DNA from: Cellvibrionaceae bacterium
GTDB taxonomy: Bacteria > Pseudomonadota > Gammaproteobacteria > Pseudomonadales > Cellvibrionaceae
Assembly (NCBI GenBank): GCA_021151695.1
Contig: JAGKWU010000005.1
Location: 124,001 to 188,000, forward strand
Direction: 5' to 3'
Length of the DNA: 64,000 bases
Within the stretch, counting starts at the first letter, position 1. Each line of letters opens with the position of its first letter. The notes below the pieces were generated by a model that was not told the DNA's origin, did not search any database, and worked only from the letters and a program-made list of their open reading frames with translations. Shown piece after piece: positions 8,876 through 17,075 of this stretch. Made by a program: the position numbers and the translations under genes.

Positions 8876-8917
8876 ATGTGCGTCTGTTATTGTCTTGCGG
8901 GAGTGGTAAATGACTAA
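8876..8917 (+). other. possible 13-codon leader ORF overlapping the pgi start
   Basis: ATG 8876, with AGGA upstream, opens a short frame encoding MCVCYCLAGVVND that ends at a TAA inside the first codons of pgi. Three cysteines in 13 residues and an 8-bp overlap with pgi suggest translational coupling or a sensing leader peptide. Coding is unproven. Confidence 0.3.
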
Positions 8918-10574
8918 TCTGCAATCTTTTTCTCGTCCAACTGATTTAGCGTCCTGGAAAGCCCTTGAGGCCCATGCGCAGCAGCTTAAAGCGCGCCATA
9001 TAAGGGATCTGTTTGCTGAAGACGACAGCCGTTTTGACCACTTCTCGATTCAACTTCCTCGCGTACTGCTTGATTACTCCAAAAACCTGATTACCCAAGA
9101 GACCAAGGCAGCCCTGCTGGCGCTGGCCAAAGAGTCTGACGTGGAAGCCTGGCGCAGCAAGATGTTTGGCGGTGAGCACATCAATGCCACCGAAGACCGC
9201 GCTGTTATGCATGTCGCCCTGCGCGACCGCTCTGCCAACCCCATTATGATTGACGGTGAAGATGCTCGCCCGGCTATCAATGCCGAGCTGGAGCGCATGC
9301 GCCGCCTGTCCAACAGCGTCCGCTCCGGTGAGTGGAAGGGCTATACCGGTAAGACGATTACCGACATCGTTAGCATCGGCATCGGCGGTTCCAACCTTGG
9401 CCCGCTGATGGCGACTGAAGCCCTCAAGGCTTACAGCGCTAAAAACCTGAAGATGCACTATGTCTCCAACGTGGATGGCGTGCAGATTGCCGAGGTTCTG
9501 GAAGGTCTGAACCCTGAAACGTCATTGTTCGTCATCTCCTCCAAGACCTTCACCACCCTGGAGACTATGACCAACGCCAAAACTGCGGAAACCTGGTTTA
9601 TGGCGGCGGCGGGTGATCGTGCGGCTATCGCCAAGCACTTTGTGGCTGTGTCTACCAACCGCAAGCTGGTAACCGCCTTCGGTATCGCTGAAGAAAATAT
9701 TTTTGATATGTGGGATTGGGTGGGCGGTCGTTTCTCCCTCTGGTCCGCGATTGGTTTGCCCATTGCCCTGGCTATCGGCTTTGACGGTTTCGAAGAGCTG
9801 CTGCAAGGCGCCTTCGAGATGGACCAGCATTTCCAGACAGCTCCGCTGGAGCAAAACGCGCCAGTGATGATGGCGCTGGTAGGTATCTGGAACCGCAACT
9901 TCCTCGGTTATCCAGCCTTGGCCTTGTTGCCTTACGATCAGTGCTTGCACCGTTTCCCTGCGTATATGCAGCAGGCGGAGATGGAAAGTAATGGTAAATC
10001 TGTAAACTGGGCTGGTGAACCTATCAGTTACGGTAGTGTGCCTCTGGTGTGGGGTGAGGTCGGTATCAATGGCCAGCACGCCTTCTACCAAATGCTGCAC
10101 CAGGGCACCGATATAATCCCGGCCGACTTTATTGGTTCGGTTGAGCCAGTGGCTCAGGTTGAAGGTCACCACGACGCGCTTATGGCCAACTTCTTCGCTC
10201 AAACCCAGGCGTTGATGCAGGGTATTGATGCAAACCAGGTGCGCAAAGAATTGGCAGCCAAGGGCGTGAGCGCCGAACGTATTGAAGAAATCGTTGAGCA
10301 CAAGGTGCACCGCGGCAATCGCCCGACCAACACTCTGTTGCTGCAAAAAGTAGATGCTAAAACCCTGGGCTCACTGATTGCACTCTACGAACACAAGATT
10401 TTTGTGCAGGGCATTATCTGGCGCATCCATTCCTTCGACCAATGGGGTGTGGAGCTGGGTAAAGTCCTGGCCACTGCTATCCAGCCTGAGCTGGATGTGA
10501 AGGGCGCCATTAATCCCAAGCACGACGCATCAACCCGCCGCTTGATCGCCTTCTATAAAGGTGCCAAGCAGTAA
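8910..10574 (+). CDS. pgi: glucose-6-phosphate isomerase
   Basis: Pgi interconverts glucose 6-phosphate and fructose 6-phosphate in the cytoplasm. The 554-residue product is full length and carries the family signatures: GIGGSNLGPLM (phosphate-binding), FVISSKTFTTLETMTNA, and NGQHAFYQMLHQGTDIIP, with the catalytic His and the C-terminal Lys region QWGVELGKVLA. ATG 8910 is preceded by GGGAG at a good distance. It opens a run of same-strand sugar genes; without phosphofructokinase in the window, Pgi here may recycle fructose 6-phosphate into the Entner-Doudoroff pathway rather than feed glycolysis. Confidence 0.96.
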   Translation: MTNLQSFSRPTDLASWKALEAHAQQLKARHIRDLFAEDDSRFDHFSIQLPRVLLDYSKNLITQETKAALLALAKESDVEAWRSKMFGGEHINATEDRAVMHVALRDRSANPIMIDGEDARPAINAELERMRRLSNSVRSGEWKGYTGKTITDIVSIGIGGSNLGPLMATEALKAYSAKNLKMHYVSNVDGVQIAEVLEGLNPETSLFVISSKTFTTLETMTNAKTAETWFMAAAGDRAAIAKHFVAVSTNRKLVTAFGIAEENIFDMWDWVGGRFSLWSAIGLPIALAIGFDGFEELLQGAFEMDQHFQTAPLEQNAPVMMALVGIWNRNFLGYPALALLPYDQCLHRFPAYMQQAEMESNGKSVNWAGEPISYGSVPLVWGEVGINGQHAFYQMLHQGTDIIPADFIGSVEPVAQVEGHHDALMANFFAQTQALMQGIDANQVRKELAAKGVSAERIEEIVEHKVHRGNRPTNTLLLQKVDAKTLGSLIALYEHKIFVQGIIWRIHSFDQWGVELGKVLATAIQPELDVKGAINPKHDASTRRLIAFYKGAKQ

Positions 10575-11012
10575 AAGCACCAGGCAGTAAAAACGCCAGG
10601 CTGGCGCGACGACAGCTCCAACCGGCAGTCGCCAAACCACTGAAATACCAGCACCTGCTTAGGGTGTATATAAAGAACGAATGATAAAAGCAGCACAGAC
10701 TGTGACGGTGAGAGTAGCGATGACCGGCCAACATAAGACCGGCAGCGCTTAAAAAAGAACAGGCGAACAACGCCGAAAAAAACCGTAAAGCGTGTAATCG
10801 ATACGCGATAAATTGCCTGTTTGCCGGTAAACAATGTTGGTGGCAGGTGAGGATTGAAAGGCAATGAACGGCATTTACCGTTACAATAGCGCGCGACCAG
10901 CCAAGTCTCTGGGGCCGGATCGGTGCTATGTTGTCTGCGTCGCGCTTACACCTTCGGCCCATGGTTGGCACTTTTGCCAGCTGATGCAGACACGACAAGT
11001 AGTGGTAGACCT
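10575..11012. other. pgi-edd intergenic region
   Basis: This 438-bp gap has no credible gene; minus-strand frames across it (10510-10998 and 10553-10864) overlap pgi or edd and lack family resemblance. A TACAAT (10882-10887) could serve as a -10 for edd, but no good -35 is spaced correctly. The segment 10793-10806 contains half of a HexR-like site only. Just after pgi the sequence CGCCAG-G-CTGGCG is palindromic. Confidence 0.5.
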
Positions 11013-12821
11013 ATGACCGATTCTAGACTTATCGAAATTACTAACCGGATTATTGAGCGCAGCCGCGACACACGTGCCGCTTATCTGGCCCGCGTCAATA
11101 AATTCCGCAGCAATGGCCCAGCCCGCCATCATCTGGGTTGCGCCAACCTGGCTCACGGCTTTGCTGCCTGTAATGCTGACGATAAGCATGCTTTGGCCGA
11201 AGGCCAGGCGCCTAACCTGGGCGTAGTATCTGCCTACAACGAAATGTTGTCTGCCCACGTTCCCTATGGTGAATACCTGGAGCCCATCAAAGCAGCCGCC
11301 AAAGAGATGGGTATGACTGCCCAGATGGCCGGTGGTGTGCCTGCCATGTGCGACGGCGTAACCCAGGGTTTCCCCGGCATGGAATTGTCGCTGTTCAGCC
11401 GCGACGTTATTGCCATGAGTACCGCTATCGCCCTGTCGCATGACATGTTTGATGGCGCTATGTGCTTGGGCGTGTGCGACAAAATCGTTCCTGGCCTGAT
11501 GATGGGAGCGCTTTCTTTTGGTCAGCTGCCCATCATCTTTATCCCTGCGGGCCCAATGACCCCCGGCCTGTCTAACGCTGAAAAAGTAAAAGCTCGCCAG
11601 CTCTACACCGAAGGTAAAGTAGGTCGTAAAGAACTGCTGGCCGCCGAGAGCGCGTCTTACCACAGCGCCGGCACCTGTACTTTCTACGGTACTGCCAACA
11701 CCAACCAGATGCTGATGGAAATCATGGGCATGCACCTGCCCGGCAGCACCTTTATCAATCCGTATACCGCCATGCGCGATGCGCTGACCCGTGCCTCTGT
11801 GCACCAGTTGGCTCGCATCACCCGCGATACTCCCATCACCTTGTCTGAAATTGTCACTGAGAAATCTATCGTGAACGGCATCGTGGGCTTGATGGCGACC
11901 GGTGGTTCTACCAACCACGCCATGCACATAGTGGCTATCGCCCGCGCCGCTGGCGTACAAATTAACTGGCAGGATTTGTCTGACATTTCAGATATAATCC
12001 CGCTGATGTGCCGTATCTACCCGAATGGTTTGGCGGACGTAAACCGCTTCCAGGCTGTGGGTGGCATGGGTTTCCTGATGAGCGAGCTGCGCAAAGTTGG
12101 CCTGCTGCACGAAGATGTAAAAACCATCATGGGCGAAGGCCTGGCGGCTTACACCAAAGAGCCTTTCCTCGAAAATGGCGAAATCGTGTGGCGCGATGCA
12201 GTGAGCGAGAGTCTGGACGATTCCGTACTGCGTCCCGCCAGCAAGCCATTTACCTCTAACGGTGGCCTGCGTCTGTTGAAGGGCAATCTCGGCCGCTCTG
12301 TGATCAAGGTATCGGCTGTTAAAGAAGAGCACCGTAAAGTTACGGCGCCAGCTATAGTTTTCCACGCTCAGGAAGAGCTGCAAGCGGCGTTCAAACGCGG
12401 CGAGCTGGATCGCGATTTCGTAGCGGTAGTGCGTTTCCAGGGCCCGAAAGCCTGCGGTATGCCAGAGCTGCACAAGCTGACTCCACCGCTGGGTGTATTG
12501 CAAGATCGCGGCTTTAAAGTGGCGCTGGTTACGGATGGCCGTATGTCGGGCGCCTCAGGCAAGATTCCGGCAGCTATCCACATCAGCCCTGAAGCACTGG
12601 ATAACGGCCCTATCGGCCTGATTCAAACAGGTGACCTGATTGAACTCGATGCAGAGGCTGGCACTTTGCAAGTGCTGGTCAGCGACGAAGAACTTAACAC
12701 TCGCCAACACGCGCAGGCAGATTTGTCGGCGGTCCATGAAGGAATGGGGCGTGAACTCTTTGCACCTTTGCGTGCAACAGTAGGTTTGGCAGAAGAGGGC
12801 GCTACCGTATTTTCATGGTAA
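11013..12821 (+). CDS. edd: phosphogluconate dehydratase
   Basis: Edd converts 6-phosphogluconate to 2-keto-3-deoxy-6-phosphogluconate, the first dedicated step of the Entner-Doudoroff pathway. The 602-residue product matches the usual length of about 603. Family motifs include CDGVTQGFPGMELSL, GVCDKIVPGL, SAGTCTFYGTANTNQM and MATGGSTNHAMH, which carry the cysteines of the Fe-S cluster and the IlvD/Edd substrate site. The open frame extends upstream to 10923, but ATG 11013 gives the normal Edd N terminus MTDSRLIEITNRI. It is followed 117 bp later by zwf. Confidence 0.96.
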   Translation: MTDSRLIEITNRIIERSRDTRAAYLARVNKFRSNGPARHHLGCANLAHGFAACNADDKHALAEGQAPNLGVVSAYNEMLSAHVPYGEYLEPIKAAAKEMGMTAQMAGGVPAMCDGVTQGFPGMELSLFSRDVIAMSTAIALSHDMFDGAMCLGVCDKIVPGLMMGALSFGQLPIIFIPAGPMTPGLSNAEKVKARQLYTEGKVGRKELLAAESASYHSAGTCTFYGTANTNQMLMEIMGMHLPGSTFINPYTAMRDALTRASVHQLARITRDTPITLSEIVTEKSIVNGIVGLMATGGSTNHAMHIVAIARAAGVQINWQDLSDISDIIPLMCRIYPNGLADVNRFQAVGGMGFLMSELRKVGLLHEDVKTIMGEGLAAYTKEPFLENGEIVWRDAVSESLDDSVLRPASKPFTSNGGLRLLKGNLGRSVIKVSAVKEEHRKVTAPAIVFHAQEELQAAFKRGELDRDFVAVVRFQGPKACGMPELHKLTPPLGVLQDRGFKVALVTDGRMSGASGKIPAAIHISPEALDNGPIGLIQTGDLIELDAEAGTLQVLVSDEELNTRQHAQADLSAVHEGMGRELFAPLRATVGLAEEGATVFSW

Positions 12822-12938
12822 GCGCCCCGCAAGGGATAAGCCCCCACAAGGGCAGCAGCGCTGCACGCTGCAAAATACGGCAATAATGGTGGGCAAAACT
12901 CACCCGAATTATTAAAAAGTTTCCACAGGATTATCCTC

Positions 12939-14411
12939 ATGCTTGAAGCCTTTGATTTTGTACTTTTTGGCGGCGCCGGCGACCTTGCGCTGCGCAAGTT
13001 AATTCCGGGACTGCTCCGCGCGCATCGCAACGGTGAGTTGCCAGAAGGCACTCGTATTATTCCCGTTATGCGTAATGCAGATGGTTACAAAGAAAAAGTG
13101 CGCGACGCTGCGCAAAAGCATTTGAACAAAGATGAGTTCGATGCGGCTGCCTGGGATAAGTTCGCTGAATTGTTGTTCCCCATGTCTGTCGACATTTCTG
13201 CAAAAGATGACAAGTGGGTAGCGCTGACCGAATTGTTAAATGCTGGCGATAATCGTGAGCGCGTGTTCTATCTGTCCACGCCACCATCTGTATTCAGTGT
13301 TGCCTGTCGCAACCTGCACGAATGCGGTTTGATCACCAAAACGTCTCGCGTAGTGGTAGAAAAACCACTGGGCTACGACGCCAAAACCGCGGAGGAAATT
13401 AACAGCCAAATCGCTGAGTATTTTGAAGAAACCCAAATCTTCCGTATCGACCACTACCTCGGCAAAGAGACTGTACAAAACCTGCTGGCTCTGCGTTTTG
13501 CCAATGGTATTTTCGAGCACCTGTGGGATGCGCGTACCATTGATCATGTGCAAATTAGCATTTCTGAAACCGTGGGCCTTGAAGGTCGTGCGAGCTTCTA
13601 CGACGGCGCTGGTGCGCTGCGCGATATGGTGCAAAACCATATCCTGCAATTGTTGTGTTTGGTGGCTATGGAGTCCCCTAACAAGATGACAGCAGATCGT
13701 ATCCGCGCTGAAAAATTGAAAGTGTTGGAGAGCCTGCGTCCGCTGACTGGCAACACCGTTAAATACAACACTGTGCGCGGCCAATACGTTGCCGGCCAAA
13801 TGGATGGTCAATCAGTTCCTGGTTATCTGGACGAACTCGGCCAACCGAGTAACACCGAAACTTTCGTAGCCATTCGCGCGCACATCGACAACTCCCGTTG
13901 GGCGAACGTGCCTTTCTACCTGCGTACCGGCAAGCGTATGAAGCAGCGTTTTGCCGAAATCGTTATTCAGTACAAAGATGTTGCGCACCGTGCTTATCCT
14001 GAGTCAGCTGGCAATCCAGTACCCAACCGTCTGGTGATTCGCCTGCAACCGGAAGAGAGCATCAAGATCATCATGAACTCCAAAGACCTGGGCAAGCACG
14101 AAATGCACCTGTCGCCGGTCGTGCTGAACTTGAACTTTGCCGAGACCTACAAAGATTTCTTCAGTGACGCTTACAAGCGTCTGATGCTGGATGCCGCGGC
14201 TAACGACCCGAGCTTGTTTATCCACCGCGCTGAAGTGGATGCTGCTTGGGCCTGGATTGACCCGATTATTGAAGCCTGGCAGCGTCCCGAAAATAAACCG
14301 CACGGTTATATGGCGGGAAGCTGGGGGCCGATTGCGTCTGCCCAATTGCTCGCAAGTGATGGCCGCAACTGGTTCAATATTGAAGAAGTTGGTGCGGAGG
14401 AAAGCCACTAA
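12939..14411 (+). CDS. zwf: glucose-6-phosphate 1-dehydrogenase
   Basis: Zwf oxidises glucose 6-phosphate to 6-phosphogluconolactone with NAD(P)+. The 490-residue protein begins with the Rossmann fingerprint FVLFGGAGDLALRKL and holds the active-site block RIDHYLGKETVQN, with catalytic His, plus EKPLGYD. An AGGA ribosome-binding site precedes ATG 12939. Its TAA shares an A with the ATG of pgl (TAATG), so the two are almost certainly translationally coupled and the unstable lactone is handed to the next enzyme in equal supply. Confidence 0.97.
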   Translation: MLEAFDFVLFGGAGDLALRKLIPGLLRAHRNGELPEGTRIIPVMRNADGYKEKVRDAAQKHLNKDEFDAAAWDKFAELLFPMSVDISAKDDKWVALTELLNAGDNRERVFYLSTPPSVFSVACRNLHECGLITKTSRVVVEKPLGYDAKTAEEINSQIAEYFEETQIFRIDHYLGKETVQNLLALRFANGIFEHLWDARTIDHVQISISETVGLEGRASFYDGAGALRDMVQNHILQLLCLVAMESPNKMTADRIRAEKLKVLESLRPLTGNTVKYNTVRGQYVAGQMDGQSVPGYLDELGQPSNTETFVAIRAHIDNSRWANVPFYLRTGKRMKQRFAEIVIQYKDVAHRAYPESAGNPVPNRLVIRLQPEESIKIIMNSKDLGKHEMHLSPVVLNLNFAETYKDFFSDAYKRLMLDAAANDPSLFIHRAEVDAAWAWIDPIIEAWQRPENKPHGYMAGSWGPIASAQLLASDGRNWFNIEEVGAEESH

Positions 14412-15121
14412 TGTTGACTGAGCGTTTGTTTGAAAATCGTCAAGACATGGTGGCAGCGCTGGAAGCTGAGTGCGTCACCGCACTCACCCAGGCAGTAGAA
14501 GAACGCGGTGAAGCAACATTTATGGTCTCGGGGGGCAGTACGCCCGAGCCACTCTACAAAAGCTTGAGCAATGTAGATCTGCCTTGGGAATCAATTTACG
14601 TGGCGCTGGTTGACGAGCGCTGGGTTGATTTCGAGCACGACAAAAGCAACGAAGCTTTCACCGTAAAACACCTGATCCAAAACAAAGCGGCTGTCACTAA
14701 TTTAGTCGGCATGAAAAATACCGCTGCGACTGCGCAAGAAGGACTGGCTGATTGTGAAGCCGCCTACCAGCAACTCGCCCAACCTTTCGACGTGACTATT
14801 CTCGGCATGGGCAGCGACGGCCACACCGCCTCTCTGTTCCCTCACGCCAACGGTCTCGATCCAGCACTGAATCCGGATTCACCTGAACTTTGTGCGGCCA
14901 TTATTGCCCATCAAAGCGAAGTAACTGGTGCTATCACCGAGCGCATGACCTTGTCGCTCGCTGGTTTGCTGAAATCCAAAGTGCTGGTGCTGTTAATTAC
15001 CGGTCAAGAGAAGTTGGACGTGCTGCGCAAAGCGCAAGCGGGTACTGATGTAAAAGAAATGCCGATTCGTGCGGTACTGCAACAGGATCGCGTACCTGTT
15101 GTGATTTACTGGGCACCTTAA
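14411..15121 (+). CDS. pgl: 6-phosphogluconolactonase
   Basis: Pgl hydrolyses 6-phosphogluconolactone to 6-phosphogluconate between Zwf and Edd. The 236-residue product has the DevB/NagB-like fold with MVSGGSTPEPLY near the start, LVDERWVDFEHDKSN, and the conserved GMGSDGHTASLFP motif. It starts within the zwf stop codon, and a strong hairpin follows at 15135-15159. Usual bacterial length is about 230-245. Confidence 0.95.
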   Translation: MLTERLFENRQDMVAALEAECVTALTQAVEERGEATFMVSGGSTPEPLYKSLSNVDLPWESIYVALVDERWVDFEHDKSNEAFTVKHLIQNKAAVTNLVGMKNTAATAQEGLADCEAAYQQLAQPFDVTILGMGSDGHTASLFPHANGLDPALNPDSPELCAAIIAHQSEVTGAITERMTLSLAGLLKSKVLVLLITGQEKLDVLRKAQAGTDVKEMPIRAVLQQDRVPVVIYWAP

Positions 15122-15134
15122 ATGTTTATCCAGG

Positions 15135-15165
15135 TCGGGTTCGCCAAAAGCGAACCCGATATTGT
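15135..15165 (+). terminator. hairpin after pgl
   Basis: TCGGGTTCGC (15135-15144) and GCGAACCCGA (15150-15159) form a perfect 10-bp stem with loop CAAAA. The downstream tract TATTGTTTAT is only moderately T-rich, so this may be a partial terminator or an mRNA-processing stem separating zwf-pgl from eda. Confidence 0.6.
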
Positions 15166-15222
15166 TTATAGAACTGAAGTTTAAAAAACTGAACGCAAGA
15201 ATTTCGCAAAGAGGAAAACACA

Positions 15223-15855
15223 GTGGCTTTATCAATTGATCAAATTCTGAAAGTGGCGCCGGTTGTACCGGTAATGGTTGTTGAGCGCATCGAAGACGCC
15301 GTACCCCTGGCGAAAGCGCTTTACGCTGGCGGCCTGAAAGTATTGGAGATCACCCTGCGTACTCCTTGCGCGCTGGATGCTATCACCGCGATGGTTGAAG
15401 CTCTGCCGGAAGATGCTGTGATCGGTGCTGGCACTATCATCACTCCAAAAGATTTGGACGCAGCCGTAAAAGCCGGCTCTACCTTTCTGGTAAGCCCTGG
15501 CACTACTCCCGCACTGATCGAAGCTGCCAAAGCCAGCCCAGTTCCACTGCTGGCCGGTGTTGCGACTCCGACTGAAGCCATGCACCTCTACACCCAGGGT
15601 TTCACTCACCAGAAATTCTTCCCGGCGGAAGCTGCTGGCGGCGTGCCCATGCTGAAATCCATCGGCGGTCCATTGCCACAAATTACCTTCTGCCCAACCG
15701 GCGGTATTGATCTGGCAAAAGCACCAAGCTACCTGGCTCTGCCAAACGTGGCTTGCGTAGGCGGCACCTGGATGGCTCCAAAAGAATTAATGAAAGCTGG
15801 CCGTTGGGATGAGATCGAGCGCCTGGCCCGCGAAGCAGCCAGCCTGCCACGCTAA
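15223..15855 (+). CDS. eda: KDPG/KHG aldolase
   Basis: Eda splits 2-keto-3-deoxy-6-phosphogluconate to pyruvate and glyceraldehyde 3-phosphate, finishing the Entner-Doudoroff route. The 210-residue TIM barrel shows the catalytic Glu in LEITLRTPCA, the GAGTI turn and the Schiff-base lysine in HQKFFPAEAAGG, followed by FCPTGGI. The start is GTG 15223 with a strong GAGGAA ribosome-binding site; no ATG fits better. The GAP produced feeds gap and pyk immediately downstream. Confidence 0.96.
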   Translation: MALSIDQILKVAPVVPVMVVERIEDAVPLAKALYAGGLKVLEITLRTPCALDAITAMVEALPEDAVIGAGTIITPKDLDAAVKAGSTFLVSPGTTPALIEAAKASPVPLLAGVATPTEAMHLYTQGFTHQKFFPAEAAGGVPMLKSIGGPLPQITFCPTGGIDLAKAPSYLALPNVACVGGTWMAPKELMKAGRWDEIERLAREAASLPR

Positions 15856-15863
15856 ACACGACA

Positions 15864-15988
15864 ACCCCCCTCCCAACCTCCCCCTTGAAAAGGGGAGGGG
15901 TTTGGCTCCCCGCGAAGGCGGGTGAAGTCTCACTAAAGAAGGGCGTCAAGCTCCTCCCCCTCAATGAGGGGGGAGGCTGGGAGGGGGT
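15864..15988. repeat. long GC-rich inverted-repeat element between eda and gap
   Basis: The left arm ACCCCCCTCCCAACCTCCCC (from 15864) is matched by an imperfect inverted arm at about 15966-15988 (ending GGCTGGGAGGGGGT). Each arm can also fold on itself: CTCCCC with GGGGAG (about 15878-15898), and CTCCCCC with GGGGGAG around 15955-15975. A small CCCGCGAAGGCGGG stem lies between. The whole resembles a non-coding cruciform or MITE-like repeat inserted between two operon genes; a role in mRNA stability or partial termination is possible. Confidence 0.65.
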
Positions 15989-16050
15989 AAAAAATTTTTA
16001 AAAGATAATGCCTCAAAGCAGGCACAACAATTTGACTTAGGAGCATCTCA

Positions 16051-17058
16051 ATGACTATCAGAGTAGCAATTAACGGTTATGGTCGTATTGGTCGCAATGT
16101 GCTGCGCGCACTCTATGAATCAGGCAAGCGCGAACACATCGAAATCGTCGGTATCAACGATCTGGGTGATGCGCACCTGAATGCCCACCTCACCAAATAC
16201 GATTCCGTACACGGCCAATTCAACGGTACCGTTAAGTACGAAGGTGAGTTCATGTATGTGAATGGCGATGCAATCCGCATCACCGCTGAGCGCGATCCAG
16301 CCAAACTGCCATGGGGCGAGCTGAAAGTGGATGTTGTGTACGAATGTACCGGTATTTTCACCAGCAAAGACAAAGCTGGCCTGCACTTGTCTGCTGGCGC
16401 CAAGAAAGTAATCATTTCTGCACCAGGTACTGACGTTGACGCAACCGTAGTATTCGGCGTAAACCACGGTGTTCTGAAAGCTACCGACACCATTATTTCC
16501 AACGCATCTTGCACCACCAACTGCCTGGCGCCCATCGCCAAAGTACTGAACGACAACTTCGGTATCGTGCAAGGTTCTATGACCACCATCCACGCTTACA
16601 CCAACGACCAGGTGCTGTCTGACGTATTCCACAAAGACATTTACCGTGCGCGCTCTGCCACTCAATCCATGATCCCAACCACCACTGGTGCTGCTAAAGC
16701 AGTAGGCCTGGTGTTGCCAGAATTGAAAGGCAAGATGGACGGTATTTCTGTTCGCGTTCCAACCATCAATGTATCGCTGGTTGACCTGAACGTACTGGTT
16801 GAGAAAGACGTAACTGTTGAAGCTATCAACGCTGCAATGCGCAAAGCGGCTGATCTGGAAATGCCAGGCGTGTTGGCTTTCGTTGACGAGCCACTGGTAT
16901 CTGTTGACTTCAACCACAACGCTCACTCATCCAACTACGATTCACTGCAAACCAAAGTGTACGGTAAGTGGGTAAAAGTGCTGAGCTGGTACGACAACGA
17001 GTGGGGCTTCTCCAACCGTATGTTGGACAACACCCTTGCACTGATGTCAGCCAAATAA
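16051..17058 (+). CDS. gap: glyceraldehyde-3-phosphate dehydrogenase, type I
   Basis: Gap oxidises glyceraldehyde 3-phosphate to 1,3-bisphosphoglycerate with NAD+. The 335-residue product contains the NAD-binding start VAINGYGRIGRNVLRA, the catalytic cysteine motif SNASCTTNC and WYDNEWGFSNR near the end. Codon use is strongly biased toward abundant codons, as expected of a highly expressed gene. ATG 16051 has a TAGGAG ribosome-binding site. It precedes pyk by 17 bp, so the pair is probably one transcript. Confidence 0.97.
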   Translation: MTIRVAINGYGRIGRNVLRALYESGKREHIEIVGINDLGDAHLNAHLTKYDSVHGQFNGTVKYEGEFMYVNGDAIRITAERDPAKLPWGELKVDVVYECTGIFTSKDKAGLHLSAGAKKVIISAPGTDVDATVVFGVNHGVLKATDTIISNASCTTNCLAPIAKVLNDNFGIVQGSMTTIHAYTNDQVLSDVFHKDIYRARSATQSMIPTTTGAAKAVGLVLPELKGKMDGISVRVPTINVSLVDLNVLVEKDVTVEAINAAMRKAADLEMPGVLAFVDEPLVSVDFNHNAHSSNYDSLQTKVYGKWVKVLSWYDNEWGFSNRMLDNTLALMSAK

Positions 17059-17075
17059 TTTAAAGAGAGCCGATC

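Noticed and set aside
9522..10346. 274-codon minus-strand frame inside pgi
   Set aside because: Shadow of the strongly biased pgi codons; no ribosome-binding site or family.
10793..10806. TGTAATCGATACGC as a HexR site upstream of edd
   Set aside because: Only the left half fits the TGTAAT-ATTACA palindrome; the right half does not match, and it lies far from a promoter.
10926..11960. 344-codon minus-strand frame inside edd
   Set aside because: Antisense shadow of edd, rich in Gly and His as expected from reversed coding sequence.
16120..16926. 268-codon minus-strand frame inside gap
   Set aside because: Antisense shadow of a highly expressed gene.
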